Shown: positions 32,862-44,612 of the stretch, one piece after another | Numbering within the stretch: the stretch's first letter is position 1 | Layout of the letters: the number at the start of each line of letters is the position of its first letter | Assembly (NCBI GenBank): GCA_021029095.1 | Contig: JAJOHG010000010.1 | Location: 434,001 to 498,000, forward strand | Direction: 5' to 3' | Origin: Phellopilus nigrolimitatus | Taxonomy: Eukaryota; Basidiomycota; Agaricomycetes; Hymenochaetales; Hymenochaetaceae | DNA: 64,000 bases | Program-made: the position numbers and the translations under genes | The notes under the pieces: generated by a model | Databases searched by the model: none | What the model was told of the DNA's origin: nothing | What the model saw: only the letters and a program-made list of their open reading frames with translations

Positions 32862-34727
32862 CTACCACGCGCACGGCACGGTGTACGTGCGGAACCCGCG
32901 GCTCCGCTCGCGCTCCTTCCCTTCACGCTCGCGCTCTCTCCGCGTTTCCCGCTCGCGCTCGCGGGGATGTACACCCACAACGGCGCCCGACGACGCCTTC
33001 TCTCCCCGGACGTGCGCGTGCGCATGCGAGCGGTTCGTCGGGCGGTGCACGGTCGCGTAGTACGCCGTGCCCGCGCGCTTCTCGTCGTCCAGCACGACCA
33101 TCATCGCGTCCTCGTCCCCGCCCGCGCCGCCGCCTCCATATCCGGCCACGCCGCCGCCAAAGCCGTGGCCGTGGCCGTGGCCGTGGCCCGCCGACACGCT
33201 CGACACGAGCGTCGGCTCGCCGCCCGCCTTCCCACCAGCGGCGTGCGCGTGCGCGGGCGCACGGTGCACCTGCAGCGCCTGCGCCATCGGCGCGACGACG
33301 CCGACCGCGCCGAAGCCCGCGCTGAACCCGGGCAGCGAGAACGCCTTGCCGAGCTTGCCGTACGGCGGCGGCACGGGCCCGGGCGCATATGCGCTGCCGC
33401 TGCGCGTGTGTCCGTGCGAGTGCGGGGGGCTGCCACCCGCCGCGGCGCCCGCGCTGTTCGGCGGCGTCGGGAGCGCGCTGTCCTCGCTCGACGCGGGGCT
33501 GGGGCTCTCAGCGGCGTCGTCTGTCCCCGCGGACGCGGCGGTCGACGGGGGCGAGGTCGGCGGAGACGGGTACGGCGCGCCGCTCGATGATGACGAGGTT
33601 GTTGCTGTTGTTGAGGGCCCGGTGCTGATGGGCGCGAGGATCGGTTTGGACGCGGCGAGCGCGGCGAAGGGCACGGCGGCGGGCCCGGCGTCGGTGGGCG
33701 TCGGCAGCTGGTGTGCGCGCGGGGGCGAGACGGACGACGACAAAGACGAGGAGGACGCGGGCGCCGGCTTCGCGTCCTGCGGGCTGGGCGCGCCGGGTAT
33801 CTCGAGGAGGGGCAGCCCGGACACGCCGGCGAGGGCGGTGTTCGCGGAGGGCGCGTCTGCGCCGCCGACGCCGAAGACGAGGGCGAGCTTGACGTAGTGC
33901 GTGTAGGGCGGCGGGCGGCAGTATATGCGGCGGACCTCTGCCTCGAACGCGCGGAGGTCCTCGCCGGGGACGTTGAGCTGCCACTCGAGGTACGCGCACA
34001 TCTCGCGCTCCATCTGGTTGATCTCGCGCAGGGCGAAGAGGCCCTGGCCGACGACGGCCCAGGACTTGTTGGAGTAGGTGTCGTCGCAGACGACCTTGCT
34101 CGCGATCATGAACGCGGAGAGGAAGAGGCGGTGGCCCGAGGAGCCGCGCGCGGCGGGGAAGCGCGTCTTGAGGCGGTGGAGCAGCGCGAGCGCGGTGAAG
34201 GTGACGGACGCGTGCAGCCGCGTGCGGTGGAGGGCGTACGCGACGAAGTGCGCGAGCGTGCTGGGTATGCTCGGCGGCGGGGGCGGCGGCGGGGGGAGGG
34301 CGACGGCGACGGCGGAACAGGGCGAGGGCGGCGCGGGGAGGAGCTCGGGGCAGTTGAAGGTGTGCGCGACGAAGCGCGAGCAGATCTTGGAGGTCTCCTC
34401 GTGCCCGTAGTACGTGTCTGCGCCGCCGTGGTGCGGGTGCCCGCTGGAACTCGCACCTGCGCCTGCGCCCGCACCCGCACCCGCACCCGCACCCGCACAC
34501 CCGCCCGCACCTGGTCCTGCAACTGCTCCTGCGCTTGTACTGCTTGCGCCGGCCGTCGAAGACTGGCGTTATTTGGGTTTGAAATTAATCTCGACGCACT
34601 ACACACTTGAAAAATTTCCGTGCTGGATGCTCACCGATGGCTTGTGCTGGAGGGCGTAGTTGGCACGGTGTACTCTGCGGAAGGGCGAGTGAGGTCTGGG
34701 GACCTGGGGACCATGCACGGAGGCCAT
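32862..34727 (-). CDS. PCL-type (Pho80-like) cyclin with long low-complexity tail
   Basis: Two exons in transcription order, 34727-34635 and 34562-32862, about 597 residues. Exon 1 encodes a short MASVHGPQVPRPHSPFRR start. After a Gly/Ala tract (from the CCCGCA repeat) comes the cyclin box: SKICSRFVAHTFNCPE, STLAHFVAYALHRTRL, TFTALALLHRLKTRFP, then LFLSAFMIASKVVCDDTYSN, KSWAVV and EINQMEREMCAYLEWQL. These match Pcl1/Pcl2-like cyclins that bind the Pho85 kinase and act in G1, polarity and nutrient control. The last 350 residues are Ser/Pro/Ala/Gly-rich with HGHGHGHGHG and a PYPSPPTSPPSTAAS segment that also occurs near 63.45 kb. Proline-directed sites are abundant. The GC-rich third exon half might contain an unrecognised intron. 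It is the only convincing intact protein-coding gene between 20.7 and 53.6 kb. Confidence 0.88.
34457..34500. repeat. (CCCGCA)n coding repeat in the cyclin
   Basis: Repeated CCCGCA/CCTGCG units encode a Gly-Ala tract on the minus strand just before the cyclin box. Confidence 0.85.
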
Positions 34728-36545
34728 TGGTACTACGGGCGGGGCTAGGGCGGGCGGGCGACGTCAACGTCGGAGAGCGGTCGTCGTGGAGGTCGTCGTC
34801 GTCGGCTGTTGAAGACCGGAGGGGAGGGGGAAGGGGGACGGAACGGGAGCGGGACGGGGGAGGGCTTGGGCTTGAAGTCTTGAGGGGGGGCGTGGATGAT
34901 ACGGGGAGCAGGCTGTGGGGCGAAGGGTGAGTTCAACTATATAGGGATGATGGATGTGGGATACAAACAGAACGCGAAGACAGAAGGCGCTGGGCCCTGA
35001 GCCACGCGCTGCGGGACCCTGACACGAGGGGGGCGAGCGCCTGCCTTTCTCGGAATTCAGTTTTGAAACTGTTTTGCTGGCACACAGCACACAGCCCCCC
35101 CCCCCCCCTTATCAAAATAAAAAAAATGAATTCCCTTGCTTACCTAATGCTTACGGACGCAGCGGACACAGATACGTATGTTATGGGAGAGGCCATGCCC
35201 GCAGAGGCTGCTTGTTATATACCCCCCACTGTACGTGTCCACCGCATGCTCTTATGTCATCCGCCGCCCCGACTACTGCGTGCGGTGCTCAGCCCCGCGG
35301 CCATCGCGCCCTCCAGCAGTGCATTTCCATGCTGACTAACATCCGGCCTTGCCCCCGCGGTGACGCGGTCGCAGCCTGTTCCTCATCTCACCGAGCTCCC
35401 GACGCGACGCCGACCGCCGACAGCCGAGCCCTCCTGCCCTTCCCCCTGCGCCTCGGATCGCTGCTTCCTGCGGCTGCGGCTGCGGCTGTGCCCCGCGTCG
35501 CTAGCGCGCTGATCGTCCGCTGGCGAGCTAGCCGGCTAGCCCTCGGCAGCTCGCTCGCGAGTCACCCGTCACGCACGTCCGACCTCTGAAGGCTGAAACC
35601 GCCGTGCGTATCGCCGACGCGGACACCGACCGCGACAGCCCCGACACCGCTCCGGATCCGCTTCTGCTTGCGATCTGGGCCTGGCCCCCTGGCCCCTGGC
35701 CCTACGCACCCCCCATCGGGCCTCTCGCTCGGAGCGGCTGTTTAGACAACGAGCCGCTGTTTGCGCCGCACGGCGGGCATGCAATCAGCATCTACATCAA
35801 TGCTCATATAATTCGTATTGTTTGCGGGCCCGCCACCGTCCGCCACCGCCACCCCTCGCCGCATCCGTATCCGCATCCGCGCTCTCCCATGTACACCAAA
35901 CACCCAAACACCAAAACACCCAAACACGGCGCCTTTGGGCACCTGCTGTTCAGTTCAGCTGTTTGCGCCAGACACAGCGGGCTTCCCAGAAATGGAAACT
36001 CGACGGAAGCAAATCCCCCTCCCCTCCCCCCTCCTAGGTGAGAGCTTCCGCCGGCCCACGCCCACGCTCGGGCCCCCCTCCCCCTTCCTTTCTTCATTGC
36101 CGTAACCGACCCCGCACGGCTCTGGCCTGGGGCCGCTAGATCAGCTTCGCGTGCGGCGCGCTGCATCACGCGCGCAGGCCGCGAAGGGGCGGCGCTTCTG
36201 ATCTACCCGACGGCGGTGTTGGTTAGTGCCGTGCACAATACTGCACGGGGCGATCGCGGTTCGACGCGTGAGGCCCGTACGCTGCGCGCTCCAGACACAC
36301 TCGCATGCGGACCCGGCAGGCGGTCGGTCGGCCGGCGGGCCCCCCGATGCTGGGAGCATCCCATCCCATCTCATCCCTTCCCTTCCCATCCCGTCACGTC
36401 CCATCCCATCCCATCCCATCGGGCATCGGCCCCCTTTTGGAATGTGCTCCGAGCTCGGCGACCCCGCAACATACGCGCTGATCGCCCCCGGCACCGCCCC
36501 TCCGCTGCTCTTCCGCGACGCTATGCATATGCACGGACTTTGAGA

Positions 36546-36563
36546 CTCTCTCTCTCTCTCTCT
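36546..36563. repeat. (CT)9 microsatellite
   Basis: Nine CT units followed by a T-rich tract. Confidence 0.9.
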
Positions 36564-36934
36564 GGCTGCTTTTCTTTTCTTTTCTTTTTTCTTTTTTTCT
36601 TGGGGGCGGGTGAGGCACGATCGCGCGCGCGCGTGCGCGTACGCATGCGACGTACGGCGCCCGCTTTCGCACATGCATATGCAATCAACATCAATATCAA
36701 TGTCAACATCAGCGCGGTGCGCGTGTGCGTGTCTGACTCGACGGCGTGCACGCGCACGGCGCGCAGCCTCTTCCACGGCCGGCCTGACGGACGCGTTTCA
36801 TCTCCTCGCGGCATATATCGTTTTCCTTTTTTCTCTCTCCCGCTCTGACAGGGATGTGAACAGAATCATCACAACAGGAACGCGGAGATTCACTCCTCAG
36901 GCCGTAGCTTCTCAGGTCTTTTCTCGTTTCTTTT

Positions 36935-36958
36935 ACTAATACTAATACTAATACTAAT
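36935..36958. repeat. (ACTAAT)4 repeat
   Basis: Four perfect hexamer copies. Each contains CTAAT, close to a fungal intron branch-point consensus, though no flanking exon is visible. Confidence 0.9.
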
Positions 36959-37751
36959 AGTGACACAAAGCACGGGCGGGTGCGCGCCTCACGTGCGCGC
37001 ACGTGCTTTTTTCTTTTTTGGTCAGATAGACGGGACGACGCTCTGCCGACTGACTGGACTGAACGCTGTGCATGGTGGGCCGCTTCAATGCTACGAGTCA
37101 GTACGTCGGTGCTGCGCTGCGCCGCCGCGGCCGCGGCCAAGAGCCAAGAGTCAAGACCCAAGAGTCAAGAGTCAAGACCCAAGAGTCAAGAGCCCAGAGC
37201 CGTCCGGGCACACACACACACAGTCCAACTCGGCCGAGTGCTCTGGTCACTTCATCCTGTCCTGTGCTGAACGAAGCCTATACGCTTCGCGCGCGATCGT
37301 GCCCACGAGATCCTCGCCGGGCAGGCACCGCTTTCGAAAATTTGCGGGCGCGGTGGGCCTCGAGCGTGTTGCTGAAATTCACGCTTTTGGATAATCTTTG
37401 GAAACGAGCGGGGAGCCAGCCGCGCGTACGTAGGTCTGCCGTGCCTCTTTGCATATACATATGTACATGTATGTACGTGCAGATCTGCGATAACCTTGCG
37501 CGGCGCGCAATATAGAGTAGCCTATACATGTACATCTCGCTCGTATCTAATATACTATACGGTTTGCCGTGGAGCATCACTTCACCTCATGAGTTTTTTT
37601 TTTTTTTTCGCGATCTTTGAAATCCCCGTTTTCTTTTTTTCTTTTTCAGATTTGAAAAAAGATTCTAGATAGATTTGAATAAGTAGCAGATTTGAATAAG
37701 GCGTTTTGTCTGTCTACCCTATGCCTATTCTGGTCCACTCGGATCTCCTAC

Positions 37752-37775
37752 GGCATTGGCATTGGCATTGGCATT
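37752..37775. repeat. (GGCATT)4 repeat
   Basis: Four perfect copies followed by a variant GGCAAT. Confidence 0.9.
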
Positions 37776-38130
37776 GGCAATGCGCAGAAGCGTACATGTA
37801 CATATGCACAGCACGCCGTTTGCAAAGCCAATAGCCAAAAGCCTCGAGAGCTGTACGTACACGTCCAGCGAATGACCGTCGACCGATATACATGTACAGC
37901 GCACACATGTACATAGCGCCGCACGAAGTCCGAAGTCCGAAGCTGGAGCCCTGGAGTCAACTGCACCGCGCGCAGTCAGTCGCGGACTCTAATAGCCAAA
38001 CGCCGAATCGCGGCTTCGGGCCACACACAACTTCTTTTCATTTCGTTTTCGTTTTCGTTTTGGTGGCCGGGCTGGCGGTTTTTGTGGTGCTCCGCAGCAC
38101 GACCTGCCCAGGGCCCGTGCTTATTTCCAT

Positions 38131-38152
38131 TTATTATTATTATTATTATTAT
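38131..38152. repeat. (TTA)n microsatellite
   Basis: Seven TTA units in an otherwise GC-rich neighbourhood. Confidence 0.9.
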
Positions 38153-38990
38153 TTATTGTTAAAACATTCCGACGTTTTTGTTTTTTGTTTTTCTCTTTCC
38201 TTTTTCTTTTCCTCCTTTTGGACAGGGCGACCGTCGAAACTCAGCCAGCCAGCAAAACAAAAGAGAATAATGGAGAAATAATCTCGAATTCTCGAATTCT
38301 GAGACACGACAGTGGGTGGTCTCCTTGTACTCGTATAGTATTGTAGAATATGATTCCGGGGCGCGGAGCGAATCGGCTTGGATTCGTTAATAATACCAGT
38401 CGGCGCAGGGACCTACTTTCTCCCGGCCGCTCCATAGAAACAAAGGATGCAATTCTGATCTCGTCCTGAATTTGAGTCCGAGAAAGCCGCCAGCCACAGA
38501 TTCGAAAAACGCCCAAAGAATGAAGATACGCATATATATATATATTGTTCCCGCTGCCAACTACGTTTTTTTTTTTGGAAACAATACGGAAATGTTTTTG
38601 GGCCTTGCAGTTTCTGGAACAGTGCAGAAAAACAAAAACAAAAACAAAAACAAAAGCAAAAGGTCGCGGTTCCTGTTCCCGTTTTTTCCTTTTTTTTCTT
38701 TTTTTTTCTTTTTTTTTTCTTTTTTTCCTGGCGTTCCATGCGGGTGCGGCGTGCGGGGAGCCGCAGATCCTTACCAGAGCGGATTATGTAATTTCAAGAG
38801 ATCAAGATCAACGGGATCAGTCATCAATGGATCAGTGGTTGGTGGCTGTACGAGATATTTTACGAAACCCTCATATGTCTGCATCACACACAGCCTTTCC
38901 CGACGGTTTGCAAAGGCGAAGGCGAGGCGGGGCTGGGTCCGCGGCCTCGACGCTCGACACACGATATCCGACACTCGACGGGGGCCTGCC

Positions 38991-41900
38991 TAGACGGCCG
39001 CCGCGCTGACGGCTGACGCATGGCGTCAGCGTCGGTGTGTCGGCGTCGGTGTCGGGGTTGCATGGCTGTACTACGTGTCCTGCTCGCTGACTGGCCGACT
39101 CGGGCGCTGGGGCGTTCTGGGAGGTTCTCGCTCGCTCTGCCTACCGCGCCGTCCTGCTCTCTGCTCCGTGCTTCATTACTCTTCTCTAGGTCTAGATCTG
39201 GTTTCTTGCTCCGCCCCTCTGTCGATGACTCTTGCTGACTGAGCCGCGCTGGCTTCAAATGGCCTGAGTGTCGGCGGCCTGCTGTGTGTGCTGGGCGGCT
39301 CGTGGCAAGCTCTGGCGCCCGACATATGCGGAACGCGCGCTGCGACGCCATCTGGCGAAGAGAGCTAATCAGCTCGGGCGGCGAGATTGGGAACACTCTG
39401 CATCGCTAGAACAAGCGCGAAAAATTTTGTCGAAGGGACAAGGCTGATTACTAGGCCATACATTCATATGTATATGTTTAGCTGCAGGGTGCGTGCGCGA
39501 TCCGTTCGCGGCCCCGCAGCGCGTGCTTTGCTCACTAATTTCATTCATTCGAACATTCATAAGCCAACGCCGAAGATCTGTATACATTCCCTAAGAAAGC
39601 AACCGAGTCAAAATAACTCAGAAACGACGATTTGGGGGCGCGCAGCGGCACAGCCTTGGGATTTCGAAAGATTTGTCTTACTTATGAGGAAATGAGGGTT
39701 GAGCGATTGGGCATGGCGCCTTGCGCAAGTCGTGGTACGCGGCGCTTCGGCGAGGACGGCGTCTCGCGTACGTACCTTGCCCAGCTTTGGCTTGGGCAAC
39801 CTGCCTCCTTTCGACTTCCTTGAGCTATGTGCATGTGGCTGAAATTTTTTACATCAAGAGGTGGCTTTTTGGTTTTTGCGGCGCCATCATGAGCGCACGG
39901 GCACACAGCGCGCCTTGCGCAGCAGACGCATCGCTCTCCGCAGGAGCGTATTTTGGGATTGTTCTTGGCAAAACGCCCTGTAGGTTGACGAGAGACACTA
40001 TGAGGGTTTGTAAGTGCTGCGCGACGTGGAAAATGCAAGTAAGCCTGTGCTGTGTGGTTCGATCCATTCACTCGTGATATGCAGGTATCTCATGAATATG
40101 ATTCTGTTTTCTACGTGAAGCGCGCGTGCCTCACGCTCTTCCTACGAGCCTCCCCTATCCATACTCTCCATAACGGCTTACTTGCCAGGTCATCCAGGTC
40201 CTGGAGCCGCACTGCCCGCAGCCCTGTTTCCGCTAAGGAGGATATTCGTGCGATGGGAACTGGATCTCGCGGAACGGCAATGGCTCTGCACACGCCTTGC
40301 CGAGCTGCTCGCATGGAGAACCAGAGTGACAAGACTAAGACTTGACAGATCCGACCTGCGCGTAAGTATGTACGTTCCTGGGCGTTTATTATGTTGAGGG
40401 AATTTTTGATCTAAAACGCCTGAAACAGGCAGTGAGCATCGGCAACATACGCATGGCTGGGAGGAGGATTATTATGATCGCTGTGGGGGGAAAGGTGCAT
40501 ACCCACCGGCCCGATTGGATGCGCGACATATGTGGCGGTGGAATCGATAGATGGTGAAATGGTGCAAGTGTTTTACTAAAATCTGTCATAGAATAATGGG
40601 GCTAATTACGCTTGACAGGCCATGCGCATCACTCGTTGGTAATCATTATCTGAACGAGCCCCGTCAGAGGACTGAGAGATTAGGATGCGTGTTTTTCATG
40701 GGTCTATCTATGCCTTGCTACCTCTTAATAACGAGACCCGTCGCTGATGAGTCTGCCTTGGGTGCCCCCTGTTCGCGAAGCACGGAAGTCAAAAGGCTAT
40801 AGTACGTACCTCGTACAATACATTACCTTAATTATACGTCATCTTTTTACGAACCAAGCGAGATACTAGCGTAGGCTTGACCGCCGTCCGGCCGTCGATA
40901 TCGTGGCTATGTCGCCGCTAAATATTTCGCTTTTCTTAGAACTCAAGCACGAGAGTGCACAGTGGATACACAGCCAGAGAAATCGGGGCTACATCACTGA
41001 TCTGAAGTGTGCACTGAGGTGCCCTATTTACTAAGTTATCAATGGGTCCTGAAGGCACATTACGCGCGGATCTATGAGGAGGCTCGAAAGTGTGGCGTGT
41101 ACGTCAGCCATGCTAATGCGGAATATCTGGGAGCAAATCGTGAAATCGACTGTGAAAGGGCGCACGAGGCAAGCTGAAATGCAGCGTAATCGCGATCTAA
41201 ATGTCCTTCGGTTGCGCGGGGAAGTCAACTAGGTAGTAATTAACGACTTCTGTTACTCTTGCACCTGATATCGGCGACGAGGTATGTATTGCAGCCAACC
41301 CGGATGAACCAAATTTGTTATGCAAAGCAAAGGTGAGGACGAAAGGGCCTCAATAATTAATCCTCGGTATCAGATAAAACAACCTTAGAGTTATTGCTTA
41401 GACACACGCGCTTCCCGCGTGCCAGCTGCGACCCTTTTTTTCCCGAATGTGGCAATCTGTTACCCTTATTTGGTAACCACAAATAGAGTGATTTCGGAAT
41501 ACGTACCCTGAGACGGTCAGGGTGCCGGTTTGGGTTTGGTGTTTGGAAACCAGAAACGTGTTTGCCTGACATCCCAATGAGGACGAAAATTGACCGGCTA
41601 AGATCCCAGAAAGGCAGGCCGGCTGAATCAGAACAGTTGGGATCTTCGGACGCGTGGCTGCCGTGGCTGCTCTCCATACCTTTCCGGGCCGGAAACAAAG
41701 AGCGTCTGTGTGAGAATTATTTCCTTGTTTCTTCTATAAATCTCAGCCGACGCCAGAGCCCCAAAACATGCATCAGAACGCAGATAACTATGGTCTCACG
41801 GCGCTCATGTACTTGAAAGGCAACAAGGATGCGGCGAGCTCAGAGCGTGGATAAAGGAACTCGAAGAGCATCGACGAATGGAGAAGAGGAGGGGCGCGGG

Positions 41901-42900
41901 TGATTGTTGTCGTGATCAACAGGCAACGCTGCGCGTGCCTTTGACTTGCGCCTGAGCGCCGATTTGCGGCGTCCTAGCGACTAGCGGTCTGCAACCAGCA
42001 TCTCTCGTCCTCGAGGAGAGAAGCTGCGGATCAGAAAAAGCTATTCACGCGGTGGAAGCCGATATGACATGTGTTCGGACATCGTCCAAATGCGCGCGAA
42101 CGACGAGCTCGAACTGCTATCATATCCGGATTTCACAACTCAATCGGGTTCCTCAACGATGTCTATATATGAGTGGCGTGCTCCTGCTCTTTCATACAAG
42201 CTTGTGCAGCTCTATACAATGCTCGAGATCGTGGCTCTCGGAACTCCTAACTAAGTGCCGAAGGTGGCTGGCCTTTGCACGTGTTGCCGCAGAAACCTCG
42301 TGTCTGCCTTCTGTGAAAACGGGAAAGCCAGCTATGTTCCATTTGTCTGTCTTGCCGCTCTTTCTGCGCCGTGAGCCATTGCTGATAGACGCCTGGTGTA
42401 CGGACGCACGGTTATCTCATCAGGATTCTGAACATTTCATCGCTGCTTCGTTCCGCTCGAGGTGTTTTGATACTGGCGGTCAGTTCTCCGGCTCTTCTGT
42501 CACGGTTCGGCGGTACGCAACCGCGTGTTTCGAGCAGATGTTCATGCAGTTATTAACTGCTTGGAAGTCTTATGCAGACGACCCGCCGTTCAGAAGCCGG
42601 GATTAATAGCTCCTCTCGTGCTAGGCAAAAGTCTATTTTTTTCACTGGGTTCGATGCACGTACAAACTGCGAACGTAGGAACAGCCCCATAGTCTTCATT
42701 GCCGTCAAGCCGGACTCGAAGTTACTTCGAACTCTCATGCATTAAATGTCTTCACCGAGCAATACTGGTATTCATATGCTATTTCTGATTCCACTCGGGT
42801 TCCTATGTGCATAACGCTTTATGCCTGCTGATGAGAAGAGTTGGGCTACACTGGTAGACGCACAAGAACTTCTATGGACAATCTATATGAACAACACCTA
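38991..42900. other. Gene-poor region before the CLF1 fragment
   Basis: No recognisable protein family on either strand. The longest open frame (42052-42606, plus) has no motif I can name and no splice support. Composition returns to near that of the left arm. Confidence 0.45.
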
Positions 42901-43170
42901 AATGCGCGAGGTCTTCCAGACGGCGCTCGAGTTCTTCGGCGTCGATGTGGAGCAGATCGAAAAGGCACAGGCTGTGTACAATACGTTTTGTGAAGATGGG
43001 AACTCGGCTGAAGGAGTATGAGCGAGCTCGGGTGATTTTCAAATTGGCCGTGGAACGTCTTCCTCGGTCAAATTTGAGCGCACTCTACGTTGCGTGCACC
43101 AAATTCGAGAAGCAGCACGGCACCCGGACGACGCTCGACACCACCGTGATTGGAAAACCGAGCCTTCAGT
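42901..43170 (+). pseudogene. CLF1: Fragment of a CLF1/crooked-neck HAT-repeat gene
   Basis: Two adjacent frames carry consecutive pieces of the splicing factor Clf1. The first reads [12 protein letters not shown]...[14 protein letters not shown] from 42904. The second, shifted by one base near 42993, reads [16 protein letters not shown] then [24 protein letters not shown] sequence ending GK at about 43160. In Clf1 these are central HAT repeats with no gap between them. Neither the N-terminal nor the C-terminal HAT repeats were found nearby, and the sequence after GK drifts off the family within about 20 codons. This is therefore a broken, truncated copy. A full-length CLF1, needed for splicing, should exist elsewhere in the genome. 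Confidence 0.75.
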
Positions 43171-43937
43171 ACGAGCCAGCGAGAGAAGCTGGGAACACAA
43201 TGCAGCGTCCGCCGTCCGAAACGTGCTTGCATGCGTACAAGTTTCTTTCGCGCTTCTTTTCAGCAAGCGGGCTCGGGCTTAGATACCACTGCAAGAGCCG
43301 CGAGCCACTTGCGGCATGCTCTGGCGGGAGCGCGGCGGGGGACAGGGGGCTGGACGGCCCGATCCAGAGCGCGGGGCGCGTGCGGGCTGTAGGCGGGACG
43401 AGACGGGTCTGGGAAAAATATGTGCTGCGCGTCGGAGGAGCGGCGGCGCGCAGAGCGTGTTCCGGGGCGCGCGCTCCCGGGAAGGGCGGGCAGGCGGAAA
43501 GACAAATAACAAGGGGGTCTCGTGTTGTCCGATGCCATTATGAGACATGGTTAGTGCGATGGATTTACCGAGCGCGGTCAGCGGGCGGGCGGCGGAGAGC
43601 CAGGTTTCTGTGCGGAAGGACCGCAAGAGCGTGATCGGCGATGTAGTGTCGGTGTGGTTGGTGCGCGTGTGACGTGCGGTGCGCGTGGCTAATCGCATCT
43701 CCGACCGAGCGTACACCGCGGGCATGAGCTGAGGTCCTGGCTTCCCTTTTTTTAAACTCTTTCTTCTTTCATTGTGGCGTGCAGGTTTGCCTTGCGTTTC
43801 TAAGAGCACACTTGGAGTATGCCACCATTTTTCATGATTTTATTACGATGAAATATTGGATATCATTCCTGACTACTACGATGTCTGTTATTTAAGCAGT
43901 AGCATTTTCATCCATCTCTGTCAATTAGCTTCATCAA
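43171..43937. other. GC-rich flank of the CLF1 fragment
   Basis: A long open frame continues to 43634 but its composition is GC-driven and I see no family motif. It may be further decayed CLF1 sequence or unrelated DNA. Confidence 0.35.
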
Positions 43938-44219
43938 TTACAACCTCTTTACTACTTTCAAACCCAATCCTTTAAGAACATCACATTGGGACTCAGTGGC
44001 AAAATAAGGAGCAGTGAGTTTTTTCAGTCGTTTAAATCTTGCGTCATGTGATCGAGAATGTACCATTTCCCAAAGCTTTTCAAAGTTGGGATGACCGGAA
44101 GGAATTTCTAGTTCCTCAAGATTAGGACAGTAAGGATTCTTTCCACTCCTTGCTGTCAGTGCATCCAGAATCCTGCTTGTTATTGGAACTAATTTCAAAT
44201 AGATCAGGCTGGGAGATTG

Positions 44220-44227
44220 CTCCAGGT
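44220..44227. repeat. 8-bp target-site duplication, left copy
   Basis: CTCCAGGT, identical to 44605-44612 on the other side of the element. Confidence 0.92.
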
Positions 44228-44604
44228 TAGGGCATACCGTGAGGTGCACGCGGGTTTTCGCTAATTTGCTCATAGCATAGCGAGTTTAGCTCCGATTTCA
44301 ATGTTCGTATACTCAAAATGTGCGCACTGTTAATCCCCGCAATATGCATAAACAAGCAACCCGTTTGGATCAGTATTGGTAAAGCGAGAGGCAAACGGGT
44401 CACCTAAGTTCACTTCTACGGGTTTTGATGATCCGTTTGCCCGCCGTGCTACCAATATTGCACCAAACGGTGCGCTGTTTTTTGCATTGTGTAGCACTTA
44501 ACTGTGCGCACATTTTAAGTATAAGAGCATGGAAATTGAAGCAGAACCTGTTGCGCTATCATCGAAATAGCTAAAACCCGCGGATCGACTCCCGGTATGC
44601 CCTA
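44228..44604. mobile_element. hAT-like MITE, copy 2, with intact termini
   Basis: The element begins TAGGGCATACC and ends GGTATGCCCTA, perfect 11-bp inverted ends that continue imperfectly (CGCGGGTTTT inside both). It is flanked by an 8-bp duplication, the hAT signature, and its first bases fit the hAT terminal pattern YARNG. At 377 bp with no coding frame it is non-autonomous and needs a transposase from elsewhere. Internal blocks (GTGCGCACTGTTA, and GTGCTACCAATATTGCACCA on the right) match copy 1 at 1232-1611. Confidence 0.92.
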
Positions 44605-44612
44605 CTCCAGGT
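44605..44612. repeat. 8-bp target-site duplication, right copy
   Basis: CTCCAGGT, the second copy made on insertion of the MITE. Confidence 0.92.

Larger units (their letters stand above)
34728..38990. other. GC-rich, simple-repeat-rich domain upstream of the cyclin
   Basis: This is the cyclin's 5' flank. It contains a C13-type run near 35094-35107, repeated CATCC units at about 36355-36420, several microsatellites listed separately, a degenerate AAGAGTCAAGACCC minisatellite at about 37140-37200, GTTTTC repeats near 38041, AAACAA repeats near 38629 and a pyrimidine tract at about 38685-38728. No protein-coding gene was recognised on either strand. Confidence 0.5.

Noticed and set aside
33711..34610. 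299-codon plus-strand open frame opposite the cyclin
   Set aside because: Shadow of the GC-rich cyclin exon; Arg/Glu/Val-rich with no motif, while the minus strand carries the conserved cyclin box.
40040..40090. GGTTCGATCC resembling a tRNA B box on the plus strand
   Set aside because: The flanking bases do not pair into a T-stem and no A box lies upstream.
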